DNA of 64,000 nucleotides from Pedobacter suwonensis (lineage in GTDB: Bacteria; Bacteroidota; Bacteroidia; Sphingobacteriales; Sphingobacteriaceae). The position numbers were made by a program, and so were the translations under genes. The stretch spans positions 1-64,000 of the forward strand of contig NZ_FOJM01000008.1 in assembly GCF_900111825.1 (NCBI RefSeq), given 5' to 3'. Below are positions 9,795 through 19,500 of this stretch, one piece after another (position 1 is the stretch's first letter; each line of letters begins with the position of its first letter). The notes below the pieces were generated by a model. That model saw nothing but the letters and a program-made list of their open reading frames with translations. It ran no database searches and was not told the DNA's origin.

Positions 9795-9912
9795 TTTTAG
9801 GCTTTTGTTTTCATTCGCGATGAGTAGTTATGATTTTACTTTTGTTGTAAAATACTAAAGCTATATCGCTTAATTATTCTGGATCCCTAAGATCTGGTTA
9901 AAGGTGCTAAAA

Positions 9913-10098
9913 TTAGTATTTTCTTCCTTTTACGATAGCGTTTAAAAATAAGCCTGCTGTTAACAAACCTAAAACACCACCTAATAAAGCAAAAATATAG
10001 TTTTGCGTAATAATTGCTCCGGTTAGCACCCCGAAGAATAAACCTAAAGCATAATATAACCAGTTGAAATTATTGCTGCTGTTCTGTTGTACACTCAT
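9913..10098 (-). CDS. Small two-helix membrane protein
   Basis: A 61-residue protein: a polar N-terminus (MSVQQNSSNNF), then two hydrophobic segments (about 14-30 and 35-53) and a basic tail (KGRKY, positive-inside). The frame is clean and lies alone between genes. I recognise no family. Its function is unknown. Confidence 0.6.
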   Translation of the reverse strand: MSVQQNSSNNFNWLYYALGLFFGVLTGAIITQNYIFALLGGVLGLLTAGLFLNAIVKGRKY

Positions 10099-10285
10099 GT
10101 TTTCTGTTATTTGGAGGCAAAGTTAATATTTATTTTAAATTTTAATCAATCTGGCCAAATCTAATTAAAGATCAAATTCAGTAAAATTTGCTTTTAAAAT
10201 TACTGTTTTAATAATCCCGTTCAATAAGCATTCGACCTAATAAATCTGGGTTTTATCAAGATAATGTAAAAGAAGTGAAGAAACA

Positions 10286-10318
10286 TTTGGAAGTTAATCA
10301 ATCGTTTGATTAATTTTG
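10286..10318 (+). promoter_or_regulatory. Promoter with overlapping TetR-type operator
   Basis: A -7 box TAATTTTG (10311-10318, TAnnTTTG) lies 21 bp after TTTG (10286-10289). Between them is an inverted repeat, TTAATCAA (10294-10301) and TTGATTAA (10306-10313), with a 4-nt centre. Its right arm covers the start of the -7 box. The start codon is only 16 nt after the box. The placement fits autorepression by the TetR protein encoded next. Confidence 0.75.
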
Positions 10319-10333
10319 TACCGTTAAAAAGAA

Positions 10334-10960
10334 ATGAAAACAGAAAAAGTAGATAAAAGACAGGCCATTCTGGAAGCAGCTGAAAAGCTGTTTTGCGAAA
10401 CCGGGTATGAAGGTACCTCCACCCGGCAGATTGCGAAGGAATCTGGAGCGAATATGGCGATGATAAATTATTATTTCGGTTCTAAAGAAGGAGTTTTTGT
10501 TGAGATTATGAACGAGCGTATTGCTGGTTTTGCTTCTCAGTTGAAAATCATCAATGAAGATAAGATTTCGGCATTGGAAAAACTGCACAGGGTTATAGAA
10601 GGCTATGTTAACAGGATATTGAATAACACGGCATTTCATAAAATGATGCACCGGGAGCTTTCTTTAACCCAGAGACCAGCAATGTATGATAAAATTAAGG
10701 ATGCCATGAGCCACAACATGCAGCTTATTGACCGCATTATTACCGGCGGAATTGAAGATGGTACCTTTAATAAAGTAGATGTAAGGATGGTAATTGCAAC
10801 CATTATGGGTACGATAACCAATATTGTTATTGCGCCCCAAAAGGTGATCTCATGCTCCAACTTCGACCTGAACGACCCAAAAGATAAAAAAATGATTAAG
10901 GAGCGGGCAATCGCTCACTTACAAGATCTAACAACAGTTTATTTAACAACAAAAAAATGA
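10334..10960 (+). CDS. TetR/AcrR-family repressor of the efflux operon
   Basis: A 208-residue protein with an N-terminal TetR helix-turn-helix (about 10-56): AILEAAEKLFCETGYEGTS then IAKESGANMAMINYYFGSKEG. The remainder is the helical ligand-binding and dimer domain. The stop codon overlaps the TolC-type gene start by 4 nt (ATGA), so regulator and pump are one transcript. The palindrome at 10294-10313, within its own promoter, is the likely operator. The inducing ligand cannot be told from sequence. Confidence 0.9.
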   Translation: MKTEKVDKRQAILEAAEKLFCETGYEGTSTRQIAKESGANMAMINYYFGSKEGVFVEIMNERIAGFASQLKIINEDKISALEKLHRVIEGYVNRILNNTAFHKMMHRELSLTQRPAMYDKIKDAMSHNMQLIDRIITGGIEDGTFNKVDVRMVIATIMGTITNIVIAPQKVISCSNFDLNDPKDKKMIKERAIAHLQDLTTVYLTTKK

Positions 10961-12276
10961 TACCCAGATCAATAAAATTAATGCTTGCGGCATCATTAAT
11001 TCCAGCTGCTTTGTTTGCACAGAATAGCAAGGAATTAAATATCAACCAGGCAATAGAACTTGGCATAGCCAATAGTAAAAACCTAAAACTCTCCCAAAAC
11101 AAAATCGACCAGGCAGCAGCCCAACTGGAAGTGGTTAAAGACAATGCCCTGCCAACGGCAAATGCGAGTTTTATGTACAATCATGCCGAAATACCAACCA
11201 CAACTTTTGCTTTACCAGGTAGCGAATCAGCTTTTCGCCTGCCTAAAAGGGCCGATGCTTTTGTAGGTACGGCAGCGGTTCAGGAACTCGTTTATGGTGG
11301 TGGTAAATTAAAATACGCAAAAGAATCAACTAAGCTATTGGCCGAAGTTGCACGTCTGGACGCTGATAAGAGTAAAGAAGAAATCACCTATGCGGTGATC
11401 AATACTTACTATTCTTTATACAAGGTTTTACAAAGTAGAAAAGTAGTTGAGCAGAATTTAGAATCGATTGCCGCGCAAATTAAACAGGCGCAGCGTTTCT
11501 TTGAACAAGGCATTGTAACCAAAAATGATGTGTTGCGCTTTCAATTGCAACAGGCAAATGTTACGCTTACACAAATGGATATTGAAAGCAACCGTAAAGT
11601 AATTAACTATAACTTGGATATCCTTTTGGGTTTACCGGAAGATACTGAAGTTAAAATTGTTGACCCAACTGCCGGCATAAAAACATCAGGTTCATTAAAC
11701 GAATACATCGGCTTGGCAATGGCTAACCGCCAGGAGCTAAAGCAACTTGATGTACAGAACAAAGTTGCTGATTTTAATATCAAAACCGTTAAGGCAAATA
11801 CTTTACCTACTGTTGGTGTTGGCGCCAACTTATATTACATTAATCCAAGCGGTAATTTTATTCCGCCGGTAAACCAGTACCTCATGCCTATTACAGTAGG
11901 CGCAACGGTTTCGTGGAATTTTGGAAACCTATGGACAAATAAAAACAAAGTAAGCCAAGCCAAAATTGAGCAAAAGGAAATTACTATTCAGAAAGATATT
12001 TTATCAGATCAGGTAAAAACCGACATCAATAAAAACTTTCAAAATTACCAGGTAGCCATGAACAAAATACAGGTTTTGGAAACCTCAATTGCGCAGGCTA
12101 CTGAAAACGATAAATTATTGGCATCGAAATATAAAAACAATGTGGCTTCGGTTACTGACCGTATCGATGCTGAAACGCTATTATATCAGGCAAAAATAAA
12201 CTTGGAGATAGCAAAGGCAGACGCAGGTTTGGCTTACTATACTTTATTAAAATCAACAGGAAAAATAACGCAATAA
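10957..12276 (+). CDS. TolC-family outer-membrane efflux protein
   Basis: A 439-residue protein with a signal peptide (MIPRSIKLMLAASLIPAALFAQ) and two outer membrane efflux repeats: the helical NLKLSQNKIDQAAAQLEV pattern near 30-50 and the second half from about 230 (NRQELKQLDVQNKVADFNIK). These proteins form the trimeric outer-membrane channel of tripartite pumps. It is translationally coupled to the TetR gene upstream and sits 8 nt before the membrane-fusion gene. Confidence 0.92.
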   Translation: MIPRSIKLMLAASLIPAALFAQNSKELNINQAIELGIANSKNLKLSQNKIDQAAAQLEVVKDNALPTANASFMYNHAEIPTTTFALPGSESAFRLPKRADAFVGTAAVQELVYGGGKLKYAKESTKLLAEVARLDADKSKEEITYAVINTYYSLYKVLQSRKVVEQNLESIAAQIKQAQRFFEQGIVTKNDVLRFQLQQANVTLTQMDIESNRKVINYNLDILLGLPEDTEVKIVDPTAGIKTSGSLNEYIGLAMANRQELKQLDVQNKVADFNIKTVKANTLPTVGVGANLYYINPSGNFIPPVNQYLMPITVGATVSWNFGNLWTNKNKVSQAKIEQKEITIQKDILSDQVKTDINKNFQNYQVAMNKIQVLETSIAQATENDKLLASKYKNNVASVTDRIDAETLLYQAKINLEIAKADAGLAYYTLLKSTGKITQ

Positions 12277-12284
12277 ATACGGCA

Positions 12285-13322
12285 ATGACAACTGAAAAGA
12301 AAAAAAAGAACATAGTAGTACCCATCATTTTAGGTGTTTTACTAGTAATAGGTATAATCTTCGGGATTGTAGAATGGAATTATTATAGCAAACACGTGGA
12401 TACAGACGATGCACAGATTGATGGTGATATTAGTCCTGTTGTTGCGCGTGTTGGCGGTTATGTAAAAGACATTAATTTTGAAGAAAATACGCATGTAACC
12501 GAGGGGCAGGTTTTGGTTAAACTTGATGATAACGATTACAAAGTAAAATTAGAGCAGGCTCAATCCGGTCAAAAAGGTGCTACTGCAGGTGTGGGTGTGG
12601 CGCAATCTCAAATTGCTGCAACAGAAGCCAATACCAGTACTGCAAAAGCAAACGTAGCAGCAGCAAAAGTTAAATTAAATCTTGCACAAAAAGATTATGA
12701 CCGTTACGCCAATCTGATTAAAGACGGATCGATCACCCAACAGGCTTTCGACCAGGCAAAAGCAGCTAAGGAATCAGCACAAGCGGCTTACCAGGCAGCG
12801 GTAGATCAGTATAATGCAGCGGTTAAACAAGTGGGTACCACCCAATCGCAACTGGCGGTTAGCAGTAATGTAATCAGCCAGCGCCAAAGTGATATCGATT
12901 TTGCAAAGCTTCAGTTATCTTATACCGATATTAAAGCTCCTGCAACCGGTATTGTTTCTAAAAAGAATGTACAAAAAGGACAATTGGTTCAGGCAGGTCA
13001 GTCTTTATTCTCTATCGTAAACGACGGAAGTATTTATGTAACGGCAAACTTTAAAGAAACCCAATTGGAAAAAATTAAAGAGGGTTCTAAAGTAGAAATT
13101 GAAGTAGATGCTTATCCTGATGAAAAAATTGAAGGTGAAGTGTATAATTTTTCACCAATTACTGGTGCAAAAGGATCTTTATTGCCACCCGATAATGCTA
13201 CCGGTAACTTTGTTAAAGTTGTACAACGTGTTCCGGTAAAAATCAAAATCCATCCATCAAAAGAGCTGTTGGCTAAATTACGTCCAGGAATGAGCGTTAA
13301 AGCTTCAGTATCTACTAAATAA
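12285..13322 (+). CDS. HlyD/EmrA-family membrane-fusion protein
   Basis: A 345-residue periplasmic adaptor with one N-terminal transmembrane helix (about 10-30), a biotinyl-lipoyl half motif (VVARVGGYVKDINFEENTHV, then GQVLVKLDD), an Ala/Gln-rich coiled-coil hairpin (about 80-200), the second lipoyl half (IKAPATGIVSKKNVQKGQLV) and a beta-barrel part. This is the EmrA/HlyD layout that bridges an inner-membrane MFS pump to TolC. It lies 8 nt upstream of the MFS gene. Confidence 0.93.
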   Translation: MTTEKKKKNIVVPIILGVLLVIGIIFGIVEWNYYSKHVDTDDAQIDGDISPVVARVGGYVKDINFEENTHVTEGQVLVKLDDNDYKVKLEQAQSGQKGATAGVGVAQSQIAATEANTSTAKANVAAAKVKLNLAQKDYDRYANLIKDGSITQQAFDQAKAAKESAQAAYQAAVDQYNAAVKQVGTTQSQLAVSSNVISQRQSDIDFAKLQLSYTDIKAPATGIVSKKNVQKGQLVQAGQSLFSIVNDGSIYVTANFKETQLEKIKEGSKVEIEVDAYPDEKIEGEVYNFSPITGAKGSLLPPDNATGNFVKVVQRVPVKIKIHPSKELLAKLRPGMSVKASVSTK

Positions 13323-13330
13323 TATTAAAA

Positions 13331-14878
13331 ATGGCCGAAGTAGGTTTAAAAAAGTGGATTATTACATTTACGGTAATCACAGCTTCATTGCTGGAGTTGA
13401 TTGATACGACTATCGTGAATGTGGCAATTCCACAGATACAGGGAAACCTGGGCGCCACCCTTGAGGATGTGGCCTGGCTTTCCACCGGCTATGCGGTAGC
13501 AAACGTTATTGTATTGCCAATGTCGGGCTGGCTGGGTAACCGGTTCGGCAGGAAAAATTATTTTCTTACCTCCATTATCGTTTTTACACTCGTTTCCTTT
13601 TTATGCGGAAATGCCACCTCATTGAACGAGCTTATTTTATTCAGGGTTATTCAGGGATTGGCCGGCGGTGGTTTAATATCAACAGCACAAGCTATTCTTA
13701 TTGAGACCTGGCCACGTGAAGATGTGGGTATCGCAACAGCTTTGTTTGGTTTGGGAGCGGTAGTTGGGCCAACTGTTGGACCAACCATTGGAGGATATAT
13801 TTTGGATGTCAGTTCATGGCCGTGGATTTTTTATGTGAATATTCCCGTCGGAATACTCGCGGCATACTGTACCTATTCCTTTGTACGGGCTACCCCGAAA
13901 GAAGGGCAGGGTCAACCTGTCGATTGGTGGGGTATCGCTTTACTGGCAATAGCAGTAGGTAGTTTACAAACATTGCTTGAAAAAGGAGAGAGCGAAGATT
14001 GGTTTGCTACGCCTTACATTACAGCTTTGGCGGCAACATCGGTATTTGGCTTATTGCTTTTCATCTGGAGGGAAATGAGTACCGACCACCCAATTGTGAA
14101 CTTTAAGATTATGCGCCACAGAAGTTTTGCTGTGGGTATGTTTACCTCTTTTATTTTAGGCTTTGGCTTATATGGCTCTGTGTTTATCTTTCCGGTATTC
14201 TGTCAAAATTTACTGGGCTTTTCGGCACTGCAAACAGGAGAATTATTATTCCCGGGTGGTTTGTGTACCATTATCATGATGCCTTTTATTGGTATTATGC
14301 TTAAAAAAGGTATTCCTGCACAGTTCATGGCTACATTTGGTATGCTGGCTTTCTTTATTTTTTGTTGGATGCTGAGTAAATCAACACTTCAATCAGGTAC
14401 TGGTGATTTCTTTTTACCATTGGTAATTAGGGGGATAGGTATGGCCTTATTGTTTGTTCCGCTAACCACACTGGCTATTCAGGATTTGAAAGGACCGGAA
14501 ATCGGTCAGGGTTCAGGTTTAAACAACATGATGCGCCAGTTGGGTGGCTCTTTTGGTATCGCAGCTTTAACTACCCTGATCCATATCCGTTCGGGTTTTC
14601 ACAGAAGCAACCTGCTAACCAATCTTAATGAGTATAACCAACCATTCGTTGATCGTTTTAATGGTTTGATTAAGGGTTTTATGGCTAAAGGCCAGACCTT
14701 ATTCGATGCGAAAATTATAGCAGCAAAGGCGATGGAAGGAATCGTAACCAGGCAAACCATGTTACTTACTTATGATGATGCCTATTGGATTGCAGGGTTG
14801 ATTATGTTATTCTCCATACCTTTACTATATCTTCAAAAGTTTAAGAAAAATGCAAACATTCCTGCGGATGTGCACTAA
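13331..14878 (+). CDS. DHA2-family MFS multidrug transporter (EmrB-type)
   Basis: A 515-residue inner-membrane protein with about 14 hydrophobic helices. Family marks: LLELIDTTIVNVAIPQI in helix 1 (motif D1), GWLGNRFGRKN in the loop 2-3 (motif A), RVIQGLAGGGLIS (motif B) and GLGAVVGPTVGPTIGGY (motif C). It is the drug/proton antiporter of the EmrAB-TolC type pump encoded here. Substrate unknown; last gene of the operon, followed by a terminator. Confidence 0.93.
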   Translation: MAEVGLKKWIITFTVITASLLELIDTTIVNVAIPQIQGNLGATLEDVAWLSTGYAVANVIVLPMSGWLGNRFGRKNYFLTSIIVFTLVSFLCGNATSLNELILFRVIQGLAGGGLISTAQAILIETWPREDVGIATALFGLGAVVGPTVGPTIGGYILDVSSWPWIFYVNIPVGILAAYCTYSFVRATPKEGQGQPVDWWGIALLAIAVGSLQTLLEKGESEDWFATPYITALAATSVFGLLLFIWREMSTDHPIVNFKIMRHRSFAVGMFTSFILGFGLYGSVFIFPVFCQNLLGFSALQTGELLFPGGLCTIIMMPFIGIMLKKGIPAQFMATFGMLAFFIFCWMLSKSTLQSGTGDFFLPLVIRGIGMALLFVPLTTLAIQDLKGPEIGQGSGLNNMMRQLGGSFGIAALTTLIHIRSGFHRSNLLTNLNEYNQPFVDRFNGLIKGFMAKGQTLFDAKIIAAKAMEGIVTRQTMLLTYDDAYWIAGLIMLFSIPLLYLQKFKKNANIPADVH

Positions 14879-14918
14879 AGTTTGCAACAAAAAGCCAAAA
14901 ATAATGGCAAAAAACAAA

Positions 14919-14950
14919 AACAGCCGGTGTATTTTATTACATCGGCTGTT
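14919..14950 (+). terminator. Terminator of the efflux operon
   Basis: ACAGCCGGTGTA (14920-14931) pairs with TACATCGGCTGT (14938-14949) through a 12-bp stem with one G-T pair and a 6-nt loop. It is followed by TTTTAA. It lies 40 nt after the MFS stop codon. Confidence 0.85.
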
Positions 14951-15140
14951 TTAACCCAAAAAATTAACAATCAATGCAATGCCCTTAAACATTGCAAATG
15001 TTCTTACTTAACCACATAGTGGCCAAATAAGATTTTAAAAATAAAATTTATTCTACAATTTTCCAAATTGTAAGCCTTAGAATTTTAATACCTTATGCAT
15101 TTTTTGTAGTATTACGGTACACAAAACTATTGCGTAAACT

Positions 15141-17726
15141 ATGCCGAAACTTCGTTTAACTACACAACGGGAATCTATTTTCAATAATGAGGTGATCTCA
15201 AAATTTGAACTGTTCAACAGTTTATTTCTAACCTTGCCTTTTTACAAAATTAAGGATACCGGGACGTTACTTCCCTTGTTTTTTAAAAGCTGTGAAGAAG
15301 GCATTGCCAACGGGGCAAAACCTGCAGAAATTATCGAAGAATTTTTCGCCAAGTATACCAGTTATACCGATCGTAAAGATATTATTGACCTTCTGTTTCG
15401 GTTTATTCAGTATATCGAAAGACAGGTGGTGCTTTTTGATGCCGTAGAAGATGCCTCGTTTACGAAGTTAAATACCACTGACGAACAGAGTACATTGTCG
15501 TTTATTCTAAATAAGAATGCCGATAACAGACCAATGTTATCAAAAATTGAAAAATTGATTGATGAACTTTCGCTCCGCCTGGTTTTAACCGCACATCCGA
15601 CGCAGTTTTACCCTGGTAGTGTTTTAGCTATTATTACCGATTTAACCAAAGCCATCAGGGATAATGATCTTACCCTGATGAACTCGTTACTGCAGCAGCT
15701 GGGTAAAACACCGTTTTTCAATAAAAAATCGCCTACGCCTGTTGATGAGGCCCTAAATCTGGCCTGGTTCTTGGAAAATACTTTTTATTTTGCTGCGGCC
15801 AATATCCAGCAGGAAATAGACCAGAACCTCGACGAATATAATCTGGAAACCAAGAAAATTTTAGAACTGGGTTTCTGGCCTGGGGGAGATCGCGATGGCA
15901 ATCCAAATATCCACGCTGATACGACCTTAGAAGTTTCTAAAATGTTGCGTCAAATCCTGTTCCGCTGTTATTACCGCGATTTCAGGGTGATTAAACGCCG
16001 CATCACTTTTAGAGGTGTTGAAGAAAATATTGCAAAACTGCATGATGTGCTTTATCAAAACGCTTTTGATCAAACCTGTGAGCTTCATGATATTTCTGAT
16101 GAATTAAGGGATAACCTGAATAAAATCAAAGACACCTTATTGGCAGAACACGGAGGTCTGTTTGTTGATCTGGTTAATAATCTGATCCGCAAAATAGACT
16201 TATACGGCAATTATTTTGCATCGTTGGATATCCGTCAGGATAGCCGTATACTCAGGAACGTGCATGCTTATTGTCGTGAAAATAAACCAATTTCGTCATT
16301 GTATCCTGCCAATTATGATCAGCTTTCAGAAGCAGAAAAATTAGCTCTAATTTCATTTAAAGAAGCAACCGTTGTTTACGCCAGTGAAGCTGATGCTTTA
16401 ACAAATGATACAATTGAGGTAATTAAAGAAATTAAAGGTATCCAAAAGCGTAATGGAGAAAAGGCTTGTCACCGTTTTATTATCAGCAATTGTCAGCAGG
16501 CGAGCGATATCCTTCAGTTGATCGAACTTTTCCTCTGGAACGGTTGGAGCAAAGATTCGTTAACTATTGATTTCGTGCCACTTTTTGAAACGGTAAACGA
16601 TTTAAAGGGTGCTGCGGCCATTATGGAAACGTTGTATAGCAATCCGTTTTATAAAGCACATCTGGCTAAACGCGGCAATAAACAGCACATCATGTTGGGT
16701 TATTCTGACAGTACCAAAGATGGTGGTTATTTAATGGCTAACTGGTCTATTTTTAATGGTAAAACATCCTTATCAGCTGTTGCGGCAAAGCATAACATTC
16801 AGCTGTCCTTTTTTGATGGTCGTGGTGGCCCACCTGCACGTGGTGGAGGTAAAACACACCGCTTTTATGCTTCCATGGGGAAGGAAATTGCGAACAAGAA
16901 TATGCAGCTGACCGTGCAAGGTCAAACCATCAGTTCTCAGTATGGCTCGGTTGAAAGTGCTGAATTCAATATTGAGCAATTAATCAATGCCGGACTAACG
17001 TCCGGATTGAAAGAGAAACATAATATTCTTATTGATCCTGACAATAAAGCCCTGCTTGATGAAATGGCCGAAGATAGTTATAAAGCTTTTGTTGATCTTC
17101 GCGAACACCCATTATTTGTAAGTTATTTAGAGAAATTATCTCCTCTAAAACTATTATCTCAGGCAAATATCAGCAGTCGGCCGGTTAAAAGAAACGGGGG
17201 CGGCGAGATGAAACTTGAAGATTTAAGGGCCATTAGTTTTGTTACCGCCTGGAGCATGCTAAAACAGAACGTACCTGGCTTTTATGGAATGGGAACAGCT
17301 TTGAAGAATCAGGAAAATGCCGGAAACTGGGATAAAGTAGCAAAGGTTTATGCGGATTCTGATTACCTCAAAACCATAGTGGATAACTGTATGATGAGTA
17401 TGAGTAAATCAGACTTTGTGATTACGGCTCATTTAGCCAATGATAAAGAGTTTGGTGCCTTTTGGACTCAATTACACGAGGAGTTTAAATTAACTAAAGA
17501 GATGCTCTTAAAACTATCCGGACAGCCAACTTTAATGGCAAATTATCCGGTAGATAAAAAATCAATAGCTACACGCGAAAAAATTATTTTGCCATTGGTA
17601 TTGATCCAGCATTTTGCTTTGGAGAAACTGCAGCACGATCAGAACGAGAAAGACCAGCATGCTTTAGAAAAGCTTGCGGTAAGAACAGTATTTGGTATTG
17701 TGAATGCTGGAAGGAATTTAGCTTAG
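15141..17726 (+). CDS. ppc: Phosphoenolpyruvate carboxylase
   Basis: An 861-residue cytosolic enzyme that carboxylates PEP to oxaloacetate to refill the TCA cycle. Visible signatures: LVLTAHPTQ near residue 155 (usual form TAHPTE), FWPGGDRDGNPN near 245, LGYSDSTKDGGYL near 520, FFDGRGGPPARGGGKTH near 555 and the SRPVKR-type arginine near 680. The C-terminus ends NAGRNLA instead of the classical GMRNTG, so this is a divergent Bacteroidota-type enzyme of normal length. It is a single gene with its own terminator. Confidence 0.93.
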   Translation: MPKLRLTTQRESIFNNEVISKFELFNSLFLTLPFYKIKDTGTLLPLFFKSCEEGIANGAKPAEIIEEFFAKYTSYTDRKDIIDLLFRFIQYIERQVVLFDAVEDASFTKLNTTDEQSTLSFILNKNADNRPMLSKIEKLIDELSLRLVLTAHPTQFYPGSVLAIITDLTKAIRDNDLTLMNSLLQQLGKTPFFNKKSPTPVDEALNLAWFLENTFYFAAANIQQEIDQNLDEYNLETKKILELGFWPGGDRDGNPNIHADTTLEVSKMLRQILFRCYYRDFRVIKRRITFRGVEENIAKLHDVLYQNAFDQTCELHDISDELRDNLNKIKDTLLAEHGGLFVDLVNNLIRKIDLYGNYFASLDIRQDSRILRNVHAYCRENKPISSLYPANYDQLSEAEKLALISFKEATVVYASEADALTNDTIEVIKEIKGIQKRNGEKACHRFIISNCQQASDILQLIELFLWNGWSKDSLTIDFVPLFETVNDLKGAAAIMETLYSNPFYKAHLAKRGNKQHIMLGYSDSTKDGGYLMANWSIFNGKTSLSAVAAKHNIQLSFFDGRGGPPARGGGKTHRFYASMGKEIANKNMQLTVQGQTISSQYGSVESAEFNIEQLINAGLTSGLKEKHNILIDPDNKALLDEMAEDSYKAFVDLREHPLFVSYLEKLSPLKLLSQANISSRPVKRNGGGEMKLEDLRAISFVTAWSMLKQNVPGFYGMGTALKNQENAGNWDKVAKVYADSDYLKTIVDNCMMSMSKSDFVITAHLANDKEFGAFWTQLHEEFKLTKEMLLKLSGQPTLMANYPVDKKSIATREKIILPLVLIQHFALEKLQHDQNEKDQHALEKLAVRTVFGIVNAGRNLA

Positions 17727-17763
17727 TTAAGCCAAACCTTACAGGTTTTATAACATATTTCCA

Positions 17764-17791
17764 AGGTCTGTGTCATCACAGGCCTTTTTTT
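17764..17791 (+). terminator. Terminator of ppc
   Basis: AGGTCTGTG (17764-17772) pairs with CACAGGCCT (17777-17785) around the loop TCAT, with one G-T pair, followed by seven T. Confidence 0.9.
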
Positions 17792-17810
17792 GTCCAATTT
17801 TGTTGTCTTT

Positions 17811-17927
17811 GTCATTCTTAGGGGTAATTAATTATATAAAATCAATATGAATGATAAATGTTTTTAGCGGAATGTGCCAGGAATCGTAATGCAAGCGCTT
17901 TAAGATTCCCGCCTGCGCGAGAATGAC
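17811..17927. repeat. Dispersed palindromic repeat, subfamily D
   Basis: It begins GTCATTCT (17811-17818) and ends AGAATGAC (17920-17927), exact inverted ends about 117 bp apart. A related left half (CGTCATTCTCG, followed by GCGGAATCTTAATGCAA) is at 49525. The gap 17727-18138 holds this element and two terminators and no gene. Confidence 0.65.
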
Positions 17928-18071
17928 ACCATACTGATAGATTCTGCCTATAATAGGCACGAAGAATCCCTGACAAAAGCTGTATAGTTGTGCGTTACCA
18001 TGTGATATAGGACTTTATGGTTCCTCGGTAGCAGATTCTTGATTGCGTTCAGAATGAAGTCATTTATAAAA

Positions 18072-18103
18072 AAAATCCTTGTAGATCAGTCTACAAGGAT
18101 TTT
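18072..18103 (-). terminator. Terminator of the peroxiredoxin operon
   Basis: A perfect 14-bp stem, AAAATCCTTGTAGA (18072-18085) with TCTACAAGGATTTT (18090-18103), and a 4-nt loop. On the minus strand it runs into a T-rich tract (the A run at 18068-18075). Confidence 0.92.
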
Positions 18104-18138
18104 ATATTTTGAAAAAGCCAGCTTAAAGCTTAAGACGA

Positions 18139-18387
18139 TTATCTGTCAATCGAACCCATCACTTTTTGGCCAAAAGCATTTAATGCATCTTTTTCGGCAG
18201 CACCTTCACTTACCATCTGGTGTACTTCTAATGCACCGCAGATATTGGTAATCATTTCACCCGCCACATCAACTTCATGCTCGCTAACGCCTCTAAATTC
18301 GCAGAAAGCCTCCAAAACCTCCAAAGTGGTCTCCAGCTGAGCGGGAGTAGTGTTTTGAAATAATTGTCTTATAACCGGAATCTTCAT
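18139..18387 (-). CDS. DUF6952-family protein
   Basis: An 82-residue soluble protein (starts MKIPVIRQLFQNTTPAQLE) that I match to the DUF6952 family. Its gene commonly follows thioredoxin and peroxiredoxin genes in Bacteroidota, as here, where its start abuts the thioredoxin stop. No catalytic motif; it may serve the peroxide-detoxification pair, but that is context only. It is the last gene before a strong terminator. Confidence 0.78.
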   Translation of the reverse strand: MKIPVIRQLFQNTTPAQLETTLEVLEAFCEFRGVSEHEVDVAGEMITNICGALEVHQMVSEGAAEKDALNAFGQKVMGSIDR

Positions 18388-18695
18388 TACTTTATCTTGT
18401 TAAATAGATCAATTAAGCCTTCTGCTTTGTTGGTTTGTACCTGGTCTACCAAAGCTCCGCCTTCAAAAGCTGCAAAAGTTGGTAAATTATCAACGTTTGC
18501 AAATTTGCGTGAGTTTGGAAGTTTTTCGGCATCAACAATCAGGAAAGCTACATCTTCATTCTCCGAAGCCAGTTTTTTAAACTTAGGTTTCATGATTCTA
18601 CAGTTTCCGCACCACGATGCAGCATACTGAACCATTACCTTTGAGTGATCGGCCAGGTATTGTTGAAGATTATCTTCTGTTAATTCTAAAAACAT
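18387..18695 (-). CDS. Thioredoxin-family protein
   Basis: A 102-residue thioredoxin fold with the active site WCGNC near residues 28-32 (CGNC rather than the classical CGPC) and the cis-proline stretch NLPTFAAF near 69-76. There is no signal peptide, so it is cytosolic. It sits 14 nt downstream of the peroxiredoxin gene and is the likely reductant of that enzyme. The CGNC dipeptide would shift the redox potential relative to CGPC. Confidence 0.9.
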   Translation of the reverse strand: MFLELTEDNLQQYLADHSKVMVQYAASWCGNCRIMKPKFKKLASENEDVAFLIVDAEKLPNSRKFANVDNLPTFAAFEGGALVDQVQTNKAEGLIDLFNKIK

Positions 18696-18709
18696 AACGT
18701 TTTGTTTAA

Positions 18710-19342
18710 TTAGTTAGCGGCTAAATATTCAGCTACGCCAGTTCTGTTTGCGCTCATCGCTTCTTTTCCTTCTTCCCAGTTTGCAGGACAAACTTCTCCG
18801 TGTTTCTGAACGTGAGCGTAAGCATCAATTAAACGTAAATATTCTTTAACGTTTCTACCTAGTGGCATATCATTAACACTTTCGTGGAAAACTTTACCGG
18901 TTTCGTCGATTAAGTAAGTCGCTCTGAAAGTTACGTTAGAACCAGAAAAAGATTCATTTCCTTCTTCATCGTAGTTAACTTCCTGATCTAAAATATCTAA
19001 AATGCCTGATAGTTGTCTGTGGGTATCTGCTAAGATTGGATAAGTAACACCTTCAATACCACCATTATCTTTTGGTGTATTTAACCAGGCGAAGTGAACT
19101 TCGTTGGTATCGCAAGATGCACCAATAACGATTGTATTTCTTTTTTCAAACTCAGGTAAAGCAGCTTGGAATGCGTGTAATTCTGTAGGGCAAACGAAAG
19201 TAAAATCTTTTGGATACCAGAATAATAACACTTTGCTATTTTTGTTTACAGCTTCTTCAAATACGTTGATTTTCAAGTCATCACCCATGTCTGACATTGC
19301 ATCAATACTAACACTTGGGAATTTTTTACCTACTATTGCCAT
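18710..19342 (-). CDS. Typical 2-Cys peroxiredoxin (AhpC/TSA family)
   Basis: A 210-residue cytosolic peroxidase. The peroxidatic Cys is in FTFVCPTELHAF near residue 50 and the resolving Cys in GEVCPANWEEGKEAM near 183-197, followed by the C-terminal helix. It reduces hydrogen and organic peroxides. First gene of a three-gene operon with thioredoxin and DUF6952; a very good promoter is at 19371-19401. Confidence 0.93.
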   Translation of the reverse strand: MAIVGKKFPSVSIDAMSDMGDDLKINVFEEAVNKNSKVLLFWYPKDFTFVCPTELHAFQAALPEFEKRNTIVIGASCDTNEVHFAWLNTPKDNGGIEGVTYPILADTHRQLSGILDILDQEVNYDEEGNESFSGSNVTFRATYLIDETGKVFHESVNDMPLGRNVKEYLRLIDAYAHVQKHGEVCPANWEEGKEAMSANRTGVAEYLAAN

Positions 19343-19370
19343 AATTTTTTGTCTTTAATTTTTGTTGGCA

Positions 19371-19401
19371 CAAAGGTAAGGCTAAAACAGTTGCCTATCA
19401 A
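19371..19401 (-). promoter_or_regulatory. Promoter of the peroxiredoxin operon
   Basis: On the minus strand TTG (19401-19399), 20 bp spacer, then TACCTTTG (19378-19371), matching the Bacteroidota sigma-A pattern. The 5' leader would be about 20-25 nt. Confidence 0.8.
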
Positions 19402-19500
19402 CACCGTTAGGTTAATAGTTAATTGTATTTATTGATAAGGATATAGACGAAAACTATAATGTTGTTTTGAAGTATAGTATGGTTCTATTTCAAAGATTAC

